This document shows positions 59,074 through 64,000 of a stretch of 64,000 bases of DNA, in pieces. The stretch lies in the NCBI GenBank assembly GCA_039933215.1, contig JBDTOO010000008.1, forward strand, positions 12,663-76,662, read 5' to 3'. The number at the start of each line of letters is the position of its first letter. Position 1 is the first letter of the stretch. The notes beneath the pieces are model-generated. The model had not been told where the DNA came from. It did no database searches and was given only the letters and a program-made list of their open reading frames with translations. The stretch is from JALYUA01 sp039933215. Its GTDB lineage: Bacteria > Acidobacteriota > Thermoanaerobaculia > UBA5066 > Gp7-AA6. The position numbers and the translations under genes are program-made.

Positions 59074-59829
59074 TCAATCGGCGGAAGGGAGGGGCCGGCC
59101 CCGGTCGCGGCGGTGGAGCCAGCGCACGCGGAGCAGGTCCCAGAGCGTCGGCAGCGTGTGTCGGAGGACCGACACCTTGGACTCGGGCGAGTTGAACCAG
59201 AGGACGGGGACCTCGGCGATGGGGATGCCCCGGCGCTGCGCGAGATGGAGGACCTCCATGTCGTAGGCGAAACCGTCCACCTTCGTGTCGCGGAAAAGGT
59301 CGCGGGCGACGTCGCCCCTGAAGAGCTTGAATCCGCACTGGGTGTCGCGAATCCCGCGCACGGCGAAGAGGCGGACGAGCGCGTTGCCGCTCTTGCCGAG
59401 AACGCGGCGGTAAAAGGGCTGCCGCCGCCGGACGAGGAGCTGATCCAGGGCGCGCGAGCCGATGGCGACGGGGAAGCTCGGAAGCCGCTCCGCGAGCTTC
59501 ACCCACTCGGAAAGAGGCGTCGAGAGGTCGGTGTCGCTGATCAGAACGGGGTCGCCGGCGGACGCGAGCACGCCGGTGCGAATCGCGGCGCCCTTCCCGC
59601 GGTTCTTCTCGTGGCGGAGGATCTCCAGGGGGAGCCCCTGCTCCTCCGCAATGCGGCGCGCCGTCTCGGCGGTGTCGTCGGAGGAGCCGTCGTCGACGAG
59701 GATCACTTCCCAGTCCCAGCCGCCGGGGCGGGAGGCGCACCAGGGCGCGATCGCCTGGAGCGACGCCACGATGCGGTTGCGCTCGTTGTACGCGGGAACG
59801 ATCAGCGAGGCGCGGTCGGAGCGGCTCAC
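59074..59829 (-). CDS. family 2 glycosyltransferase, dolichyl-phosphate-glucose-synthase-like
   Basis: 251 residues from GTG 59829. ASLIVPAYNERNRIVASL, EVILVDDGSSDDTAETA, NRGKGAAIRTG, DTDLSTP and DTQCGFKLFRGD match polyprenyl-phosphate sugar synthases. It is soluble or peripherally bound, with no C-terminal helices. It would charge a lipid carrier with glucose or mannose; a GT-C acceptor enzyme is elsewhere (perhaps the 46183 product). GTGA overlap with the methyltransferase gene. Confidence 0.93.
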   Translation of the reverse strand: MSRSDRASLIVPAYNERNRIVASLQAIAPWCASRPGGWDWEVILVDDGSSDDTAETARRIAEEQGLPLEILRHEKNRGKGAAIRTGVLASAGDPVLISDTDLSTPLSEWVKLAERLPSFPVAIGSRALDQLLVRRRQPFYRRVLGKSGNALVRLFAVRGIRDTQCGFKLFRGDVARDLFRDTKVDGFAYDMEVLHLAQRRGIPIAEVPVLWFNSPESKVSVLRHTLPTLWDLLRVRWLHRRDRGRPLPSAD

Positions 59830-60509
59830 GGGCGGTACGCCTCGAAGACGAACTGGTATCCGAACATGGTCGGCCACGCCCTGGCCGTCGCCCGGGCGAA
59901 GCCGCGCACGGGCGCGCTCCAGGGCGCTTCCCCGAGCGACGGGAGCGCGAGCTCATAGGGCATGGCCGTGGGCTCCACGGAGTGGATGCGGAACCCCGCC
60001 CCTTCGAGGAGATGCGCCGCGCTCGCGAGCGTGTAGAACGAGAGATGGGTTCGGTCCAGGATCCCGCGCTCCGTGTATCGGAAGTGTCCGAGAAGCAGGG
60101 CGGCGCGGATCGAGACGTTGGCGATGTTCGGGAGCGACACGAGAAGCACACCGCCCGGCTTCAGCCAGTCGTGGATGCGCACGAGGAGCGTCTCGGGCGT
60201 CGCGAGGTGCTCGAGCACGTCCGCGCAGAGCACGACGTCGAACGGCGCGTCCCAGGCGCCCGCCTCCTCCGCTCCGACTGCCCGCCACTCGTCGTACCCC
60301 TCCCGCGCCGAGGCGGGCAGGGAAGCGTCCGGCTCGACGCCGGCGAGATACGCGCACCGGTCGCGGACCGCGCGGCCGAGATGTCCTCCCGCCGCGCCGA
60401 GGTCGAGCAGGCGGAGACCCGGCGGCAGCGCGCGGATCCGGCACCTCAGGAGGTCGTGCGACGAGCCGGGAATGTCCTTCCAGGCGTACTTTTCGGAGTG
60501 GTGAGACAA
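59826..60509 (-). CDS. class I SAM-dependent methyltransferase
   Basis: 227 residues. LRLLDLGAAGGHLGRAV is motif I; GVEPDASLPA, FDVVLCADVLEHL and LKPGGVLLVSLPNIANVSIR follow. The BcbE/UbiG-like pattern suggests methylation of a small molecule or lipid-linked sugar. TTG start. Overlaps the glycosyltransferase gene by 4 nt, so they likely act in one pathway. A TAGTTT-like hexamer lies close upstream. Confidence 0.9.
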   Translation of the reverse strand: MSHHSEKYAWKDIPGSSHDLLRCRIRALPPGLRLLDLGAAGGHLGRAVRDRCAYLAGVEPDASLPASAREGYDEWRAVGAEEAGAWDAPFDVVLCADVLEHLATPETLLVRIHDWLKPGGVLLVSLPNIANVSIRAALLLGHFRYTERGILDRTHLSFYTLASAAHLLEGAGFRIHSVEPTAMPYELALPSLGEAPWSAPVRGFARATARAWPTMFGYQFVFEAYRP

Positions 60510-60586
60510 GGGCGAAAACTATCAGTTCGCGGGGCGCTGCGGACGGACGCCGCCGGGGAAAGCCGCCGGACCGCCTTTCCGCCTCC

Positions 60587-62236
60587 TCAAACCCGGAACT
60601 TCTGCGCGATCGGATACCGGCGCCCTTCGCCGAACGCGCGCGCTGTGACCTTCGGACCTGGGGGGGCCTGCCGCCGCTTGTATTCGTTGCGGTCGATGCG
60701 CCGGGCGATGTCGCGGGCCACGGAAACGCGGACCCGGGCCTTGCGAGCGGCCGCCTCGACGGGCATCGACCGGTCGACGAAGGCGGCGATGAGCGGATCG
60801 AGGACGGCGTAGGGCGGCAGGGAATCGCTGTCCTTCTGTCCCGGGCGCAGCTCGGCGGATGGCGCCTTGCGGATCGTCGCGCGCGGGATCCGCGACTGCT
60901 TTCCGTTCAGCTCCTCTGCGAGCTCGTACACGAGCGTCTTCGGGATGTCCGAGAGGAGCGCGTAGCCGCCCGCCATGTCGCCGTACAGCGTGCAGTAGCC
61001 GACGGCAAGCTCCGACTTGTTTCCGGTGGAGAGCACCAGGTGGCCGAACCGGTTCGAGAGCGCCATCAGCAGCGCGCCGCGGATGCGGGCCTGCAGGTTC
61101 TCCTCTTCTTCGCCGCCCCGTCCTCCGAAGGCCGGCGCGAGCGTGCGCCGGTAGGCCTCGAACACGGGACCGATGGGAATCTCCATGTACTCGATCCCGA
61201 GGTTCTTCGCGAGCGCGCGGGCGTCACGAAGGCTCCCCTTCGAGGAATAGGGGCCCGGCATTGCGACGCCCGTGACGTGGGCCGGCCCGAGGGCGTCGAC
61301 GGCGAGCGCCGCGGTGACCGCGGAATCGATCCCTCCCGAGAGACCGAGGACGGCCGTCGTAAAGCCGCACTTCGACGCGTAGTCCGCCAGAGCGAGAACG
61401 AGCGCGCGGCGGATCTGCGCGACGGAGCCGAGCCGCGCGGGGCGCGGTCCCGATCCGCCCGGGAGGTCGACCGTCCAGAAGTCTTCCGCGAACGCGAGAC
61501 CCCGCGCCGCGAGGCGCCCGTCGGCGTCGAAGGCGCAGGACTGGCCGTCGAAGATGAGTCCGTCGTTGCCGCCGACGAGATTGCACGACACGAGGGGGAT
61601 TCCGGTGCCGCGCGCGATCTGGCGCATCATGCGCTCGCGGAGGCGGTCCTTGCCCACGATCCACGGCGACGCCGAGATGTTCGCGTGGATGTCCGCTCCG
61701 AGAGGGCGCAGGTCCGCGACGGGATCGCCGGGGTAGAGGCGGCGCTTCCAGAACGTCTTGTCGTTCCAGATGTCCTCGCAGATCGTCACCGCCAGGGAGG
61801 CTCGCGGCACCTTCAGGGCGAGCGGCCGGGTTCCCGGCTCGAAGTACCGCCCCTCGTCGAAAACGTCGTACGTGGGGAGCAAGCGCTTGCGGTAGACGGC
61901 GGCGCGGCGCCCTCCACGGGCAGCGACCGCGGCGTTGAAGACCGATCTCCCGGACCGCGACGCGTTGGGCACGACGCAGCCGTACACCCAGAGCGCGCTT
62001 CCCGTCTCACGATCGATGCGAGCCGCCGTGCGTTTTGCCTCCCGGAGGAACGACCGGCGTTCGAGGAGGTCCTTCGGCGGATATCCCGTGACCGCGAGCT
62101 CGGGGAAGAGCACGACCGCAGCGTCCTCCGACTCCGCGCGGCGCCCGGCGTCGATGATCCTGCGGGCGTTGCCTTCGAAGTCGCCGACGGTCGTGTCGAT
62201 CTGCGCGACCGCGACCTTGAGGGGCTTGCGCTTCAC
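60587..62236 (-). CDS. nadE: glutamine-dependent NAD+ synthetase
   Basis: 549 residues. The nitrilase half has the Glu-Lys-Cys triad: FPELAVTGYPPKDLLE (E46), YRKRLLP (K117) and VTICEDIW (C153). The synthetase half has GLSGGIDSAVTAALAVDALG (300-306 core) and LSTGNKSELAVGYCTLYGDM. It makes NAD+ from deamido-NAD with glutamine nitrogen. GTG start, overlapping the RDD gene stop (GTGA). Confidence 0.98.
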   Translation of the reverse strand: MKRKPLKVAVAQIDTTVGDFEGNARRIIDAGRRAESEDAAVVLFPELAVTGYPPKDLLERRSFLREAKRTAARIDRETGSALWVYGCVVPNASRSGRSVFNAAVAARGGRRAAVYRKRLLPTYDVFDEGRYFEPGTRPLALKVPRASLAVTICEDIWNDKTFWKRRLYPGDPVADLRPLGADIHANISASPWIVGKDRLRERMMRQIARGTGIPLVSCNLVGGNDGLIFDGQSCAFDADGRLAARGLAFAEDFWTVDLPGGSGPRPARLGSVAQIRRALVLALADYASKCGFTTAVLGLSGGIDSAVTAALAVDALGPAHVTGVAMPGPYSSKGSLRDARALAKNLGIEYMEIPIGPVFEAYRRTLAPAFGGRGGEEEENLQARIRGALLMALSNRFGHLVLSTGNKSELAVGYCTLYGDMAGGYALLSDIPKTLVYELAEELNGKQSRIPRATIRKAPSAELRPGQKDSDSLPPYAVLDPLIAAFVDRSMPVEAAARKARVRVSVARDIARRIDRNEYKRRQAPPGPKVTARAFGEGRRYPIAQKFRV

Positions 62237-62784
62237 GGACCGTCGGCCGGCGAGCCTGCGCGCGCGATCGGCCTTCCGGAGAGCGCGTCGGCGAGCGTCG
62301 GCGCCGCGGCGTCCCGTCCGGTGAAGAGAAGAGACAGCCCGAGCGTCGCGAGCGTCAGGATCGAGCCCACCCACCGCATCGCCGCCTCCCTCGGAGCGAG
62401 CCGGCGCGTCCCGCCGACCGGCACCGCGGCGAGTCCGCCGAGCGCCATGCCGATGGTCCGGCCGAACAGGACGAGCGGGACGACGACGGCGAAGAAGGAG
62501 ACGTAGAGCGCGAAGGCCGCCGCCCAGATCAGGCCGGCGGGAACGGGCCATCGCTCGCGCGCCATGACCGCCGCGAGCGTCGCCGCGAGAACGACCAGCA
62601 CGACGGCCGCCGCATCGGCCGCCGCGGCGCCGGCGCGCGCGAAGATCGACGCGGTGCGCGGAGGGGCCGGCTCGACGTGAGGCCCTTCGGTGGGCAGCGG
62701 AAGGGAGAACGACTCGCGGCGCTCCGGGCGCAGCGGAAAGTCGAGGAGCTCGCCGGGCCGGCCTGGCTCTTCCCGCCCGCTCAA
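62233..62784 (-). CDS. RDD family membrane protein
   Basis: 183 residues. After a Pro-rich head, three hydrophobic segments (about 46-75, 82-110, 135-155) carry the RDD pattern: FARAGAAAADAAAV, FGRTIGMALGGLA, and GRDAAAPTLADALSGR. RDD proteins are of unknown transport or envelope function. TTG start, TTGA overlap with the upstream TPR gene. With nadE it forms a three-gene unit. Confidence 0.85.
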   Translation of the reverse strand: MSGREEPGRPGELLDFPLRPERRESFSLPLPTEGPHVEPAPPRTASIFARAGAAAADAAAVVLVVLAATLAAVMARERWPVPAGLIWAAAFALYVSFFAVVVPLVLFGRTIGMALGGLAAVPVGGTRRLAPREAAMRWVGSILTLATLGLSLLFTGRDAAAPTLADALSGRPIARAGSPADGP

Positions 62785-64000
62785 GGCCGGTGGTTCAGGT
62801 GCCGGACGTAGATACGGCCCATGAGGTCGAGGTCCGTCTTCAGGTACCGCTCCGCGAACTTGCGGTGGCGGATCGTTTCCGAGTCGGTCGCATCGAGAGT
62901 CAGCGCTTCGTTGAAGGACTCGATCGCCTTCGGATACATCCCGTTCTGGAGCTGGGTGATCCCCTGGTTGTAGTACGCGCGGAGAAGATAGCTCTTCGCG
63001 TCCTGGTTATCGCGATCCTCCTGGTAGATCCGCCACAGGATCGGGATGGCCGTCTCGTACTCCGCCTCGTTGTAGAGCTTGACGGCCGGCGTCAGCGCGG
63101 TGACCTTCTCCGCAGCGACGCCCATCGACTGGGCGAAGGTCGGGTCGTTGCGGAAGGAGGGCGCGGCCAGGCTGAAGCTTTTCATGGCGTCGATGTAGTG
63201 CTTCTCGGCGAGATGCCGTTCCGCGGCGGCGCGCATGCGGGCCGGCTCCGCGTCGATGGGAGCCGGCGGCGGCGCTCCCGTCTCCGAGGCGACGGACATC
63301 GGCGCTCCCGTCGCGGGCTCGGCCGCACCCTCGCCCGAAGGCTTGCCGAGCTCTGTGAGTGTCTTCTGCGCCTCCGCGTAGTCCTTGCTGCTCGCCGGAA
63401 CGCGCCGCAGCTCCGCGCGCGCTTCTCCGATCTTTCCCGACCCGAGGAGCTGTCGCGCGCGGGCGAGGGAGCCCGGCGCGGACCCGGCGGGGGAGCCCGC
63501 GGCGCCCGCTCCCGAGCGCGGCGCCCGGAGGACGAAGAAGTAGACGCCTCCGAGGACGAGCAGCGCGAACGCTCCGACCACGGCGAGGACGGTCCTGGGA
63601 ATGGCGATCTTTCCCTTGCGCGCGCGTTCCTTCGAGGCCGCGGCCTGGGCCGCCGCGGATTTCGGCGCCCCGGCCGTCGCAGGCGCTCCGGGCGAACCGT
63701 CGGCGGCGGGCATCTCCGCGGGAGTGGCTCCCGGGTTGGCCATCTCTTCCTGGATGCGGTCGAGATAGAAGCGCGCCGTCGGCTCGTTCTCGTCCGCCGT
63801 CAGCACCTGCAGGAAGAGCTCCCGCGCGCCGGCGAGGTCGCCGCGCTCGTAGATCTCCCGGCCGTTCTTGAGCCCTTCCGAGATCACGCGGTTGCCCTCG
63901 GCCATGTCCTGGCGGGCCTTTTCGATCCGTGTGACCGCCTCGGAGTTGTTGATGTCGATGAGGAAGATGCGCGACCACACCTCGATCGCCTGCTGCCGGT
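62781..64000 (-). CDS. TPR protein with central TM helix, truncated by the window edge
   Basis: At least 406 residues; the frame runs through the right edge (RQQAIEVWSRIFLIDIN continues at the end of the window), so the N-terminus is missing. Cytoplasmic TPR-like repeats (NGREIYERGDLAGARELFLQ), an Ala/Gly/Pro linker, one helix (about 136-158, VLAVVGAFALLVLGGVYFFV), then periplasmic TPRs (HYIDAMKSFSLAAPSF; AIPILWRIYQEDRDNQDAKS; YPKAIESFNEALTLD). Likely a scaffold for envelope or motility machinery. Its stop overlaps the RDD start. Confidence 0.9.
   Translation of the reverse strand, partial: RQQAIEVWSRIFLIDINNSEAVTRIEKARQDMAEGNRVISEGLKNGREIYERGDLAGARELFLQVLTADENEPTARFYLDRIQEEMANPGATPAEMPAADGSPGAPATAGAPKSAAAQAAASKERARKGKIAIPRTVLAVVGAFALLVLGGVYFFVLRAPRSGAGAAGSPAGSAPGSLARARQLLGSGKIGEARAELRRVPASSKDYAEAQKTLTELGKPSGEGAAEPATGAPMSVASETGAPPPAPIDAEPARMRAAAERHLAEKHYIDAMKSFSLAAPSFRNDPTFAQSMGVAAEKVTALTPAVKLYNEAEYETAIPILWRIYQEDRDNQDAKSYLLRAYYNQGITQLQNGMYPKAIESFNEALTLDATDSETIRHRKFAERYLKTDLDLMGRIYVRHLNHRP

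Noticed and set aside
1..64000. tRNA, rRNA, CRISPR, integrase or transposase genes
   Set aside because: None was found on either strand by inspection.

Overview
This is a gene-dense, high-GC bacterial chromosome segment with no tRNA, rRNA, CRISPR array, transposase or prophage. The mix suggests a Gram-negative-type (diderm) bacterium, most likely Acidobacteriota (Thermoanaerobaculia-like); this is inference from gene content, not from a marker phylogeny. The clues are an OmpA-type porin, a TonB-type C-terminal domain, lipoproteins, DUF4388 and PilZ proteins, Ser/Thr kinase signalling, a cyclic glucan synthase and many 4-nt gene overlaps.

Layout. 1-5.0 kb: a degenerate retropepsin-like lipoprotein, HU, two secreted repeat proteins, a secreted unknown and an SSAT-like acetyltransferase. 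5.1-9.2 kb: a minus-strand deoC/aldehyde dehydrogenase operon in which a second ALDH chain has no catalytic half, plus an RmlC-like epimerase. 9.3-19.9 kb: secreted or regulatory singletons (DUF1326, a tail-tube-like secreted protein, PilZ, an exonuclease), an SBP-CoA transferase-P-loop kinase string, an EamA/P1 peptidase/SprT string, dienelactone hydrolase, 7Fe ferredoxin and a TPR protein. 20-29.5 kb: core housekeeping (glmU, glmS, pcrA, pgeF, gatB, ftsE, ftsX). 29.6-34.6 kb: AI-2E family permease, OmpA-like porin, DUF4388, ruvC, yebC. 34.8-40.8 kb: a pseudo-receiver/Ser-Thr kinase/TM/TonB-C fusion, a small coiled-coil protein and a btuFCD-like uptake operon. 40.9-45.7 kb: accD, folC, dgt, glyA. 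45.7-56.3 kb: a membrane protein, a GT-C-like membrane protein and a 2918-residue cyclic beta-1,2-glucan synthase. 56.3-64 kb, minus strand: an aminotransferase/CDP-alcohol transferase/cytidylyltransferase cassette that could make a lipid head group, then a polyprenyl-phosphate-type glycosyltransferase, a methyltransferase, NAD synthetase, RDD protein and an edge-truncated TPR protein.

Two genome-wide habits stand out. First, operon genes are joined by NTGA overlaps (ATGA, GTGA, TTGA and once CTGA), and three real genes appear to lack any ATG/GTG/TTG start (dgt, the 45.7-kb membrane protein, the CDP-alcohol transferase). Second, many first genes have a -10-like hexamer, often TGC-TAnnnT, only 6-13 nt before the start codon and poor Shine-Dalgarno sequences, which predicts leaderless or near-leaderless mRNAs.

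The most unusual objects are the kinase-TonB fusion next to the btuFCD operon, the split ALDH16-like pair, the head-group cassette, and a terminator whose 3' arm carries the ribosome-binding site of the next gene. An inverted pair of about 80-bp REP-like repeats (29.5 kb and 38.0 kb) is the only dispersed repeat I found. All family calls are from reading motifs by eye; no database search was run.
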